42,943 bases of DNA from Acidimicrobiaceae bacterium (GTDB lineage Bacteria > Actinomycetota > Acidimicrobiia > Acidimicrobiales > Bog-793): the NCBI GenBank assembly GCA_003140595.1, contig PLKG01000123.1, positions 1 to 42,943 of the forward strand, written 5' to 3'. The notes under the pieces were generated by a model, which saw only the letters and a list, made by a program, of their open reading frames with translations, was not told the origin of the DNA and did no database searches. The position numbers were made by a program, and so were the translations under genes. Shown in pieces: positions 1 through 8,487 of this stretch (position 1 is its first letter; each line of letters opens with the position of its first letter).

Positions 1-427
1 AGCCCGCATGTGGTTCACGACCCCATGGGTCACCGCCCGGTCGAACGCCAGATCCTGCGGATGCTGAGGGTCTCCGATTTCCTCGTTCTGGTCGAGGGGC
101 GCGGCGTTAGGAGAGACCGAGCTCGCGCGACTGAAGCAACGGCGGCCGACGGACGGACGGCTCTCCGTAGGGCAAGTCGGCGATTCCCAAATCAGGGAAA
201 TGGCCGGTCGTTGCTCCTCGAGCCAGCTGTGCGCGACCAGGACCTTGTGTTGGGAGCAGACGGCGAGGACAAACGAACCGACGCCGGGGATCCCTGGGTC
301 GCCCAACCATCATCGAAGGCCAACCAACCTGCCCTCTGGCTTTGCCGACAGCGAGGCTCCTGATGCACCGTCGGACACTGTCGTGTGCCCGGTTGAGCAC
401 CGTCGTCGCGCCGCAGTCGGCTGTCAC
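1..427 (-). pseudogene. Frameshifted remnant, transglutaminase-like (lasso-peptide B2 type), runs off left end
   Basis: Downstream of ald on the minus strand, two adjacent frames read together like one Transglut_core3 protein of the type used as lasso-peptide B2 leader protease. From a possible GTG at 427 the first frame gives RRCIRSLAV (candidate catalytic Cys at 365-367), then GWPSMMVGRPRDP. A shift of one base near 271-277 moves to the next frame, which gives FVLAVCSQHKVLVAHSWLEE, with the AHxWxE-type His motif (His at 229-231). Order and rough spacing of the Cys and His motifs fit the family. The second frame stays open to the window edge, so the gene is partial. The shift may be real decay or a sequence error. 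No ribosome binding site supports the start. Motif-level recognition only; no lasso precursor or asparagine-synthase-like partner lies in the window. Confidence 0.35.
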
Positions 428-483
428 GGCGTTGGACTTCCGAGCGGGTGTTCGCTCGTCGACCCAGGCCGCGCGCCTCAGCC

Positions 484-1590
484 CTATACGAGGCTCATCG
501 GGTCGACCCAGTCGAGGCCAAGGGCGAATGCCACCGCCGCGTTCGTGCAATGGCCGCGCATCGTGTTGACGCCGCCGCGGAGCACAGGATCGGCCGCCGC
601 GGCCTTGTGCACTCCCTCCTCGGCGAGCTCGACGAGGTAGGGAAACGTGGCATTGGTGAGGGCGTACGTCGATGTGTGCGGCACCACTGCGGGCATGTTC
701 CCGACTGCGTAGTGCAGCACGCCGTGAACGAAATAGGTGGGGGCCTCATGCGTCGTCTCGTGCGTCGTCTCGACGCACCCACCTTGGTCGACAGCGACGT
801 CGACGATGACTGCTCCCACTCTCATGCCGGCGACCATCTCTTCGGTGATCACGACAGGCGCCCGCCCGCCGGCGACGAGGACTGCACCGATGACGAGATC
901 CGCCTCGGAGATAGCGCGCTCAATCGACCCGCGGTTCGATGTGAGGGTCATGATGCGACCCTGGTGAATTTGGTCGACCCAGCGCAGACGATCGATGTCG
1001 CGGTCGAGGAGCAGGACCTCAGCCTCCATACCCTGCGCGATCCACGCGGCATTCCACCCCACGTGGCCAGCGCCGATGACCACGACACGAGCAGGCCGCA
1101 CTCCGGGGACGCCACCTAACAAGATGCCTCGCGTTCCGTGCGGGGCCTCGAGGAAGTGGGCGCCGACCTGGGTCGCGATACGGCCGGCGACCTCGCTCAT
1201 CGGCGCGAGGAGAGGTAGGCCGCCAGAGGGGAGCTGCACGGTCTCATAAGCAACCCCGGTCGTCCCGGACTCGAGCAGGGCCTTGGCCACGCCGGGGTAG
1301 GCGGCGAGGTGAAGGTAGGTGAAGAGCACGAGGTCGGGACGCAGGTACGCCAGCTCGGACTCTTGCGGCTCCTTGACTTTGCATACGAGCTCGGCAGACC
1401 ATGCAGCATCCGCGTCGACCACGCTGGCACCGGCGGCGGCGAAATCGGCGTCGCTCAGGGAAGAGCCGAGGCCGGCTCCGGTCTCTACGAGCACCTTGTG
1501 GCCGAGCGAGGTCAGCCCTCGGACTCCATCGGGCGTGATCGCGACTCGGCCCTCGGCGATCTTCACCTCAGCCGGGATACCGACGATCAT
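484..1590 (-). CDS. ald: Alanine dehydrogenase
   Basis: NAD-dependent alanine dehydrogenase: reversible L-alanine to pyruvate plus ammonia, cytoplasmic. The protein (368 aa, family about 371) starts MIVGIPAEVKIAEGRVAITP, the usual Ald N-terminus, which is why the ATG at 1590 is preferred over the in-frame ATG at 1614. Further landmarks are the KVKEP segment, YETVQ...LLAPMSEVAGR (substrate region), the Rossmann loop VVVIGAGHVGWNAA, and DQGGC...NMPAVVPHTSTYALTNAT near the C-terminus. It is divergent from murD2 across about 160 bp. It could influence L-alanine supply for the wall precursor used by that gene pair, but that link is inference. Confidence 0.95.
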   Translation of the reverse strand: MIVGIPAEVKIAEGRVAITPDGVRGLTSLGHKVLVETGAGLGSSLSDADFAAAGASVVDADAAWSAELVCKVKEPQESELAYLRPDLVLFTYLHLAAYPGVAKALLESGTTGVAYETVQLPSGGLPLLAPMSEVAGRIATQVGAHFLEAPHGTRGILLGGVPGVRPARVVVIGAGHVGWNAAWIAQGMEAEVLLLDRDIDRLRWVDQIHQGRIMTLTSNRGSIERAISEADLVIGAVLVAGGRAPVVITEEMVAGMRVGAVIVDVAVDQGGCVETTHETTHEAPTYFVHGVLHYAVGNMPAVVPHTSTYALTNATFPYLVELAEEGVHKAAAADPVLRGGVNTMRGHCTNAAVAFALGLDWVDPMSLV

Positions 1591-1750
1591 GACGGGTCCA
1601 TCGGCCGCCGGCACGATGCGGCGACGGATAGTTCAGTGATCATGGTTGCCACCCTTCGGAACCCGACTGCTTGGCTGTGAACGCTGCAACGCTACCTTGG
1701 CGCTCGCCCGATCCGCTCCGGTCGTCCGGAGGCCTGTGTACGATCGCGGC

Positions 1751-3145
1751 GTGCCGCTGATAGGAGGTATCGCGGCGCTAGCTGGTAGTCGCGTCGCGAT
1801 ATTCGGGGCAGGCATGGAAGGTCAGTGCTTCGCTCGGCGCGTCGGTCCGACCTGCGCCGAACTTGTCGTCGTCGACGACATTGCAGGCGACCCCAGCGGC
1901 CTTACCGGTCCTCGCCAGGCAGTCGAGGCTGAGTCAGCCGAGTTCGAGGTGCTGTCGCCGTCGGTCCTCGAGGATCGGCGTTTCGACTTCGTCGTCCACT
2001 CCCCGGGCGTGTCGCGCTATGACGAGCGTCTCGCTGCAGCCGCCCGCCGCGGTGCGGTCGTGACGACTCCGACAGCACTCTTCCTGGAAGACTTCCAGGA
2101 CAGGCGAGTCGTAGCGGTGACCGGGTCCAAGGGCAAGACGACTACCGCCATGCTCACCGCCGCGGTCCTTGGCGCCTACGGCCTCGACGTCGCTCTCGCC
2201 GGAAACCTCGGCCGTCCCGTGACCGAGCTTTACGACGACGACGCGCACGACGTGTTCGTCGTAGAGCTCTCGAGTTTTCAGGCCGCTGACGCGACGACGT
2301 CGCCTTCGGTAGGGGTGCTCACCCTGCTCGCACCGGATCACCTCGACTGGCATCGCAACCTCACGAACTACTACGAGGACAAGCTTCGCTTGTTCTCCTA
2401 TCGCGTCGATGTTCCAGTTGCCGTGAACGGATGTTGTGACGAGGCAGTTGCCAGGAGCGCAACGCTGGCCGGCAGGGTCCTCTACGGCAACAGTGGTCCG
2501 GTGCGCCTTGGGAGGGCCAGCGTCGTCGTGTCCGGCCTCGGGCCTTTGGACCTGCGAGAGTTCCGGCTGCTGGGGGAGCACAACCTCCTCAATGCCTGCG
2601 GGGCCGTTACGGCTGCTCTCCTTCTGACCGGCGAGTTGCCTGACCGGAATCGGCTCCAACGAGAGCTCTGCTCGGTGACCGCGCCACGTTCGAGGCTCGA
2701 GCCGCTCGGCGACATCGATGGGATCAGCTACATCGACGATGCGCTCGCAAGCAATCCTGAGGGGACCGTTGCGGCAGTGAAGGCTCTCGCCGGAAGACAG
2801 GTGGCGTTGATAGTTGGTGGACACGACCGCGGACTCGACTACGCACCCCTTGCCCGGACGATCGACTCAGCCCTTCCCCAACCTGTCGTGTTCTGGATCG
2901 GGGAGGCCGGCGCGGCAATCGCAGCAGCGCTCGACGACATCTCGAGCAGTGCTCAACGCCAAGCGGTACCGTCGCTCGAGGCTGCAGTCGGCCTCGCGTC
3001 ATCTCGTCCGGACATCACCGTCGTGCTGTTCTCGCCCGCGTCGCCGACTCCACGCGACGAGGGCTCTTATCTCGATCGAAGCACGCGATTCCGGCGAGTC
3101 GCCGGTGTAAGGGACGGACGTTCGAGCGGGACTGAGGCTCCGTGA
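1751..3145 (+). CDS. murD2: MurD-type ligase, probably MurD2 (UDP-MurNAc-L-alanine:L-glutamate ligase)
   Basis: Mur ligase, 464 aa from the GTG at 1751 (start MPLIGGIAALAGSRVAIFGAG). The N-terminal Rossmann-like domain has IFGAGMEG; the ATP loop TGSKGKTTTAM lies near residue 120; the central domain has ELSSFQAA and DHLDWH; the C-terminal domain holds the VGGHDRGLDY segment. These mark the MurD class, which adds glutamate to UDP-MurNAc-L-Ala. The stop overlaps the GTG of the next gene by 4 bp (GTGA), so the two are probably translationally coupled. Because that partner looks like the MurL epimerase, this is better read as MurD2, which adds L-Glu, than as canonical MurD, which adds D-Glu. Substrate choice cannot be proved from sequence. 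An upstream in-frame extension to 1646 exists but looks non-coding. Confidence 0.82.
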   Translation: MPLIGGIAALAGSRVAIFGAGMEGQCFARRVGPTCAELVVVDDIAGDPSGLTGPRQAVEAESAEFEVLSPSVLEDRRFDFVVHSPGVSRYDERLAAAARRGAVVTTPTALFLEDFQDRRVVAVTGSKGKTTTAMLTAAVLGAYGLDVALAGNLGRPVTELYDDDAHDVFVVELSSFQAADATTSPSVGVLTLLAPDHLDWHRNLTNYYEDKLRLFSYRVDVPVAVNGCCDEAVARSATLAGRVLYGNSGPVRLGRASVVVSGLGPLDLREFRLLGEHNLLNACGAVTAALLLTGELPDRNRLQRELCSVTAPRSRLEPLGDIDGISYIDDALASNPEGTVAAVKALAGRQVALIVGGHDRGLDYAPLARTIDSALPQPVVFWIGEAGAAIAAALDDISSSAQRQAVPSLEAAVGLASSRPDITVVLFSPASPTPRDEGSYLDRSTRFRRVAGVRDGRSSGTEAP

Positions 3146-4542
3146 CAGCTCCTGAGCTGGGGAGAGTCGAGACTTTCAGAATCGTCAGCTTCGATTTCGA
3201 CGCCACCCGCAACCTTGCTCGTTTTAACTACGCCTTCGACGACACCCACAGCTTCGAGGAGATAGTCGAGTTCGGCGGGCGCCCGCTCGCTTCGCACGCT
3301 GGGCCCGGTATCGAGAGCGCTCTGCGGCTGGTGCATCTCGCTGCCGGCGTCAGCTACTACAAGGCAGCGGCGCCGGGAAGGATCGTCATCGAAACCGGTC
3401 CGGTGAGCCGTGAGGAGGCAGGTTTCGTCCAGGACCTGTACGACAAAGGGCTGCGCGAGTTCGCCGTGGCGAATCGACTGCAGGTTCCACTTCAGTTTGA
3501 TGTGGAGATGGAACCCGACCTCGGACCGGCGGGCGACGCATTTCCGCTCGCCGGCGGGCACGGTAACGACGCTCCCGGGGAGGGGATAGCCGTGCCTATA
3601 GGCGGCGGGAAGGACTCGATCGTTGTGGTCGAGGCCGTGAAGGCGGCGGCGCCGCCGCCAGGGCTAGCGACATGGCTGGTAGCGATCAATCCGCGGCCCG
3701 CCATGTATCGCACGGCGGACACCGCCGGGCTACCGCTTGCCTCGATTACGAGGACGGTCTCGCCTCGGTTGCTCGAGCTCAACCTGGCCGGGGCCCTCAA
3801 CGGCCACGTGCCGATCACAGCGATCGTGTCATTGATCGTCGTGGCGGCGGGGTACGTCTACGGCTATGACACGACGCTCATGGCGCTCGAACGCTCGGCC
3901 GATGAGGCAACCTCATTCGTCGGCGACGTCGCTGTCAACCACCAGTGGAGCAAGAGCACCGAGTGCGAGCTCGGGCTGCGGTCGGTCATCCGAGAATCGG
4001 TCTGCGGTGCCGTCGAGTATTCGTCGCCGCTGCGCTCGTGCGGTGAGATCGAGATTGCAAGGTGGTTCGCGGATCTGCCCGCTTACCACTCCGGGTTCAT
4101 TAGTTGCAATCAGGCCTATCGTTCCGGCACTCTCTTTGACCTGTGGTGCGGGCAGTGCCCGAAATGCCGGTTTGTCTTCCTCGTGCTGGCGCCGTTTCTC
4201 GAGCCTGAGCGTCTCGTGGCGATCTTCGGTGAGAACCTCCTCGATGACCCGCGGCAGGTCGAGGGATTCCGGGACCTGTTTGCCTCGGGACGCAAGCCCT
4301 ACGAGTGCGTCGGAGAGCAGCGTGAGTCGCTTCTCGCCTTCCTGCTCCTGCTCGAGCAGCCCAGGTGGCGCGGTGCTTCGGTCGTCGTGGAGCTCCGTCC
4401 GGAGCTCGAGCGCAGCCGCCAGGTCGTCATCGCGGACCTCGACGGCGACGTCCCCGCGATCGAGAGTGCCGAGGCAACCCGCGAACGAGTTGTGAGGTTC
4501 ATTGCGCAGCTGGTGGCACGTGACCGCGGACCGCGGGCCTAA
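3142..4542 (+). CDS. murL: UDP-MurNAc-L-Ala-L-Glu epimerase, MurL family
   Basis: A 466-aa protein with a PP-loop-like ATP site, VPIGGGKDSIVVVEAV, near residue 155, and a cysteine-rich stretch WCGQCPKCRFVF near residue 340. Length, the GGGKDS motif and tight linkage to a MurD paralogue match MurL. In Xanthomonas that enzyme epimerises the terminal L-Glu of UDP-MurNAc-L-Ala-L-Glu to D-Glu in an ATP-dependent reaction, replacing glutamate racemase plus classical MurD. The start GTG at 3142 overlaps the murD2 stop. The C-terminal quarter lacks a motif I recognise. No murI racemase is in the window, which says nothing about the rest of the genome. An alternative is another GGGKDS-type ATP pyrophosphatase, but the gene pairing argues for MurL. 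Confidence 0.78.
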   Translation: MTAPELGRVETFRIVSFDFDATRNLARFNYAFDDTHSFEEIVEFGGRPLASHAGPGIESALRLVHLAAGVSYYKAAAPGRIVIETGPVSREEAGFVQDLYDKGLREFAVANRLQVPLQFDVEMEPDLGPAGDAFPLAGGHGNDAPGEGIAVPIGGGKDSIVVVEAVKAAAPPPGLATWLVAINPRPAMYRTADTAGLPLASITRTVSPRLLELNLAGALNGHVPITAIVSLIVVAAGYVYGYDTTLMALERSADEATSFVGDVAVNHQWSKSTECELGLRSVIRESVCGAVEYSSPLRSCGEIEIARWFADLPAYHSGFISCNQAYRSGTLFDLWCGQCPKCRFVFLVLAPFLEPERLVAIFGENLLDDPRQVEGFRDLFASGRKPYECVGEQRESLLAFLLLLEQPRWRGASVVVELRPELERSRQVVIADLDGDVPAIESAEATRERVVRFIAQLVARDRGPRA

Positions 4543-4573
4543 GTGCCGCGGCGCTCGGCGTACAACGAGGACG

Positions 4574-4593
4574 GTCCCCGCCGTGACGGGGAC
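4574..4593. terminator. GC-rich hairpin after murL
   Basis: Perfect 7-bp inverted repeat GTCCCCG / CGGGGAC with a 6-nt loop, in the gap between murL (stop 4542) and dxs (start 4676). There is no T-run, so it could be a weak or factor-assisted terminator, or only an mRNA-end stabiliser. Confidence 0.4.
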
Positions 4594-4675
4594 GACCGCG
4601 TCGCGTATGGTCGGATGACCGGGTGGTCAGCTTCGCACTGCGCTGGTCCGGTAACCTGAAGGTAGGCACTCAGTC

Positions 4676-6706
4676 ATGATCCTCGACTCCATCAACTCAC
4701 CCTCCGATCTCAAGGCCCTTTCGCTCGTCGAGTGCGAACAACTCGCGGCGGAGATCCGCGACTTCGTCGTAGCGGCCGTTTCGCGTACCGGTGGGCACCT
4801 CGGTTCGAACCTCGGTGTCGTCGAGCTCACACTCGCCTTGCACCGGGTCTTCAACTCCCCTGAGGACATCCTCCTGTTCGACACCGGGCACCAGGCCTAT
4901 ATCCACAAGATCCTGACGGGGCGCCGTGACGGCTTCGTCGGCCTGAAGCAGGAAGGTGGGCTCTCGGGCTACCCATCGAGGGCGGAGTCCGTCCATGACT
5001 GGATCGAGAACTCCCATGCATCGACGGCTCTCAGTTATGCGCACGGTATTGCCACGGCTCTCAGTCTCGAGGACAAGGACGACTCGACAGGTGGTGCCCG
5101 TCACGTCGTGGCGGTGGTCGGGGATGGTGCTCTCACCGGTGGGATGGCCTATGAGGCGCTGAACAACCTCGGCCATTCCGGAGCCAGAGTGCTGGTCGTG
5201 TTGAACGACAACGGCCGAAGCTACGCGCCGACGGTTTCCAGCTTGTCGGTCTCATTGACCAACCTACGGCTGGACCCGCGCTATCTGCAGGTCCGTGATC
5301 GCGTGCGGCACTTGGTGGAGGACCTTCCGGGCGGCGTCTCTTCGCTCGCGTTCACCTCCTTCCACGGGCTGAGTGCGGCCATCAGGGAGGTCGTCGAACC
5401 GCGCATGTTCTTCGAGACGCTCGGAATCCGCTACACGGGACCCATCGACGGACACGACGTCGGTGGGCTCGAGCAGGCTCTCCGCCGTGCTGCCAGCTGG
5501 CAAGGTCCGATCGTCCTTCACGTCGTCACCACCAAGGGGAAGGGCTATGCGCCTGCAGAGGCCGACGAGATCGCCTGCCTGCACGACCTGAAAGCACCTC
5601 CCTCGCCGTTACCGGCGAGCCGTCCGAGCGGGTACATCTCGGCGCGCCAAAGTTCCCGGCAGGCTCCCGCGTCGCAACCAGGTGGGCCGACCGACGACGA
5701 CGGATTGCCGGGCCCGCTCGATGCCGGGGAGAACTACTCCGAGGCCTTTTCGTCGGCACTGTTGGATCTCGCGGCATCAGACGAGCGCATCGTGGCGATC
5801 ACAGCCGCCATGCCCGGACCTACGGGTCTTCTCGCGTTCCAGGACCGCTTTCCGAAGCGCTTCATCGACGTCGGTATCGCCGAGCAGCACGCGTTCACTG
5901 CTGCGGCAGGGATGGCGATGGCTGGCTTGCGCCCAGTCGTCGCCGTGTACTCGACATTTCTCGGCCGAGCGGTCGACCAGTGGAACCTCGACATCGGGCT
6001 TCATGGATTGCCCGTGGTCATCTGCGCCGGCCGGGCGGGGGTGACCGGGGATGACGGGCCGAGCCACCACGGCATCTACGACCTCGTCCAGGCACTGCAG
6101 ATACCCGGCTGCACGATCTTTTGCCCCGCTGACACAGCCGAGGTCGCGCCGATGCTCGCCTCAGCGCTCAAGCTCGATGGACCCTCTTTGATCCGGTTCC
6201 CGAAGACGCCCTCGCTGGGACCGCTCGCGGAGCCGGGGACCGGTCTCAAGTCTCGCAGACTGCGAACCGGGACCGGCGAAGTTGTCCTCGTAGGTGTCGG
6301 CAAGATGACGCGCGCTGCGCTCGTTGCCGCGGAGGAGCTGTTCGACGACGGAATCGAGACAGACGTCTTCGATGTCCGGGTCGTCCGCCCGGCGGACCCC
6401 GAGATGCTGGAGGTGATGGCGCGCGCGAGACTCGTCGTCACGGCAGAGGACGGGCTGGCTCATGGGGGCGCTGGCGCGTACCTGGTCGCAGAGGCTGATC
6501 GCATGGCAGATGCCGAGGCGCTGGAGGGACCGCGCGCGGTCGTGCTCGGCGTCCCGACGGAGTTCTTGCAGCACGCCAAGCCTGACGCAATCCTTGCGCG
6601 CCTTGGCCTTGATGGCCCCGGGATCGCGGAGGTCACGCGCAGGGCGCTCGCAAGGCGCCGGCGGATCGAGCGGGTCCGTCAGCCCGAGCCGCTCAAGCAG
6701 GGATGA
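4676..6706 (+). CDS. dxs: 1-deoxy-D-xylulose-5-phosphate synthase
   Basis: First enzyme of the MEP isoprenoid pathway: pyruvate plus glyceraldehyde-3-phosphate to DXP, thiamine-diphosphate dependent, cytoplasmic. The 676-aa protein is longer than the usual 620-640 aa. It has GGHLGSNLGVVELT and DTGHQAYIHK early, the ThDP/Mg motif GDGALTGGMAYEALNN near residue 148, and DVGIAEQHAFTAAAGMA with the catalytic-type Glu near residue 402. The pyrimidine-domain VTGDDGPSHHGIYD and a C-terminal transketolase domain follow. The extra length sits in a Pro/Ser-rich linker near residues 300-345 between the two ThDP domains. ATG at 4676 follows a GAAGGTAGG stretch. ispE of the same pathway lies at 30.2 kb, not in the same operon. 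Confidence 0.96.
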   Translation: MILDSINSPSDLKALSLVECEQLAAEIRDFVVAAVSRTGGHLGSNLGVVELTLALHRVFNSPEDILLFDTGHQAYIHKILTGRRDGFVGLKQEGGLSGYPSRAESVHDWIENSHASTALSYAHGIATALSLEDKDDSTGGARHVVAVVGDGALTGGMAYEALNNLGHSGARVLVVLNDNGRSYAPTVSSLSVSLTNLRLDPRYLQVRDRVRHLVEDLPGGVSSLAFTSFHGLSAAIREVVEPRMFFETLGIRYTGPIDGHDVGGLEQALRRAASWQGPIVLHVVTTKGKGYAPAEADEIACLHDLKAPPSPLPASRPSGYISARQSSRQAPASQPGGPTDDDGLPGPLDAGENYSEAFSSALLDLAASDERIVAITAAMPGPTGLLAFQDRFPKRFIDVGIAEQHAFTAAAGMAMAGLRPVVAVYSTFLGRAVDQWNLDIGLHGLPVVICAGRAGVTGDDGPSHHGIYDLVQALQIPGCTIFCPADTAEVAPMLASALKLDGPSLIRFPKTPSLGPLAEPGTGLKSRRLRTGTGEVVLVGVGKMTRAALVAAEELFDDGIETDVFDVRVVRPADPEMLEVMARARLVVTAEDGLAHGGAGAYLVAEADRMADAEALEGPRAVVLGVPTEFLQHAKPDAILARLGLDGPGIAEVTRRALARRRRIERVRQPEPLKQG

Positions 6707-6728
6707 ACGCCCGGGCAGACTGAGGTTA

Positions 6729-6746
6729 GCGGCGGCTGGCCGCCGC
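6729..6746. terminator. Perfect hairpin between convergent dxs and SRAP gene
   Basis: GCGGCGGC and GCCGCCGC flank TG, giving an 8-bp perfect inverted repeat in the 49-bp gap between the convergent dxs stop and SRAP stop. It could act as a bidirectional stem; no T-tract is present. Confidence 0.45.
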
Positions 6747-6755
6747 CTCCGCCGG

Positions 6756-7514
6756 TCAGAACAGTCGGGCGTCACCGCGCCGGGGCGTATTTTCGGCTAG
6801 CTCCGAAGCGATGGGCTCTTCGAGTTGAGGTCCTTCCTCGCGCGCGTCGTTGAGCCTGGTCGACACTCGGAAGCTCCTAAGGACATCGGGCGGGACAGGT
6901 CTGACAAGGCGATTGAACTCACCGGACGGGAGTGGCTCGGGCGACAGCCACTCCTCGAGGTCCTCCTCCGCGATGAGCACCGGCATACGGTCGTGGACAT
7001 TGCCGACGAGCGCGTTCGCCTCGGTGGTGAGGATTGTGCAGGTGTACAGGGACATTTCGGACTCTTCACCCCCGGGTCTCCAGCATTGCCAGAGACCGCC
7101 GATGAGGAGCAGCCCCGAGTCCGACGAAGCCCGGAAGCACCAGGGCTGCTTGCGCCGGCCGGCGTCCGCGTTGGTCGCGGGGGCCCATTCGTAGAAGGCG
7201 TCGGCGGGGACGATGCAGCGCTGCCGCTCGGCGGCGCTGCGGAACATCGGCTTGACCGTGGCAGTCTCGGCTTTGGCGTTGAACGCCCGCGCGCCGATCG
7301 ACGGGTCCTTCGCCCACCACGGCACGAGGCCCCAACGAAATCCCGAGAGTCGCCGCCTCGGCTCCGGTGGCGACACCGTCACAGCGAGCACCGTCGCCTG
7401 CGGGGCGATATTCCAACGGGGGACGAGAAGTTCTGGAGGGACCTCGACCTTGTCCACCTCGAGCAGGCGGGCGATTTCCTCGACAGGACGGCTCGCGACG
7501 AAACGACCACACAT
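6756..7514 (-). CDS. SOS response-associated peptidase family protein (SRAP, YedK/HMCES)
   Basis: SRAP proteins use the N-terminal Cys2, exposed after Met removal, to cross-link covalently to abasic sites in single-stranded DNA. The 252-aa protein begins MCGRFVASRPVEEIARLLEV, which fixes the ATG at 7514. It continues with RWNIAPQ, GLVPWWAKD, FNAKAETATVKPMFRSAAER, RCIVPADAFYEWA and a late VHDRMPVLI His motif. All catalytic-type residues of the family are present (Cys2, the Asn in RWNIAP, Glu in YEW, His in HDRMP). It is the last gene of a minus-strand run with the CDF transporter 59 bp upstream. No SOS box was identified. Confidence 0.93.
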   Translation of the reverse strand: MCGRFVASRPVEEIARLLEVDKVEVPPELLVPRWNIAPQATVLAVTVSPPEPRRRLSGFRWGLVPWWAKDPSIGARAFNAKAETATVKPMFRSAAERQRCIVPADAFYEWAPATNADAGRRKQPWCFRASSDSGLLLIGGLWQCWRPGGEESEMSLYTCTILTTEANALVGNVHDRMPVLIAEEDLEEWLSPEPLPSGEFNRLVRPVPPDVLRSFRVSTRLNDAREEGPQLEEPIASELAENTPRRGDARLF

Positions 7515-7573
7515 CGGCTCGAACGCTACCGGCACACGGGCGCGACAGCGCGGGCGTCGGCCCGTCGCTGTCC

Positions 7574-8479
7574 TCAGCCCAAGTCGACGCGGTCGGCGGT
7601 ATCGACTGCACAGGCGTCTGCGGTGTCCGCGGAGCAGGGTTCGCATTCCATCTCCAGGGTCGCGTGCGCGACACGGAAGCGACTTTGGACCGAGGTCTTC
7701 ACCCGTTCCCCGACGACCTGGGCCTCCTCCAAACTCGGGTGCCCGTCGAGCACGACGTGGGCCGAGAGAGCCCTGATCTCGCTCGAAAGGCTCCAGCAGT
7801 GAAGGTCGTGGACTGCCGTCACTCCTTCGATTGCCGAGATCGCCGACGCGACCGCGCTGACATCGAGGTCCGGTGGTGTCGACTCGAGCAGGACGTCCAG
7901 GCTCGCGCGCACGAGTCGCCAGGCCTCGGCACCGATCAGCAGGGTGATGAGGAGCGCGATGATCGGGTCGATTGCCTCGAAGCGCCCCGTCGCAAAGATC
8001 ACTGTGCCCGCCACGATCACCCCGAGCGCGGCGGCCGCATCCCCCGTGAAATGCAGTGCCACGGCCCGGAGGTTCAGGTCCTTGGTGTGCTCGCGCAACA
8101 GCAAGGCTGCGACCGCGTTCCCGAGCAACCCCGCTGCCGCGACTATCACCACGAGCCCGCCGTGCACGTTCTCCGGGCGGGCGAGCCGGTATGCGCCGAG
8201 AGCGACCACGCCGAGGCCGACAACTACTATCGCTGTTGCGTTCGCGAGTGCCGCAAGGATGGTGGCGCGGTGGTACCCGAATGATTTTGCGGCTGTCGCA
8301 GGCCTGAGCGCGAACCGCGTGGCGATGAGGGCCAGCCCTAGCGCAGCGGCGTCGGCCAGATCGTGCCCGGCGGTCGCCACGAGGCCTGTCGAATGGGCGA
8401 ACACCCCACCGGTGGCTTCGGCCACGACGAGGACCAGGTCGACGACGAGAGCAAGCACGAGCCGGCGCGACGGCGTCAT
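7574..8479 (-). CDS. Cation diffusion facilitator (CDF) metal exporter
   Basis: A 301-aa inner-membrane CDF transporter that would export divalent metal (Zn, or Co/Fe/Mn) against protons. It starts MTPSRRLVLALVVDLVLVVA at ATG 8479. About six hydrophobic helices span residues 8-195, with HDLADAAALGLAL in TM2 and the HFTGD (HxxxD) site in TM5. A cytoplasmic domain follows from about residue 210 with the GVTAVHDLHCWSLSSE motif and LEMECEP, as in ZitB-type members. The final 20 residues are acidic and Cys-containing (CEPCSADTADACAVD), a possible extra metal-binding tail. The nucleotidyltransferase start-to-CDF layout places it in a minus-strand run. Metal specificity is not readable. Confidence 0.9.
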   Translation of the reverse strand: MTPSRRLVLALVVDLVLVVAEATGGVFAHSTGLVATAGHDLADAAALGLALIATRFALRPATAAKSFGYHRATILAALANATAIVVVGLGVVALGAYRLARPENVHGGLVVIVAAAGLLGNAVAALLLREHTKDLNLRAVALHFTGDAAAALGVIVAGTVIFATGRFEAIDPIIALLITLLIGAEAWRLVRASLDVLLESTPPDLDVSAVASAISAIEGVTAVHDLHCWSLSSEIRALSAHVVLDGHPSLEEAQVVGERVKTSVQSRFRVAHATLEMECEPCSADTADACAVDTADRVDLG

Positions 8480-8487
8480 CGGACGCC

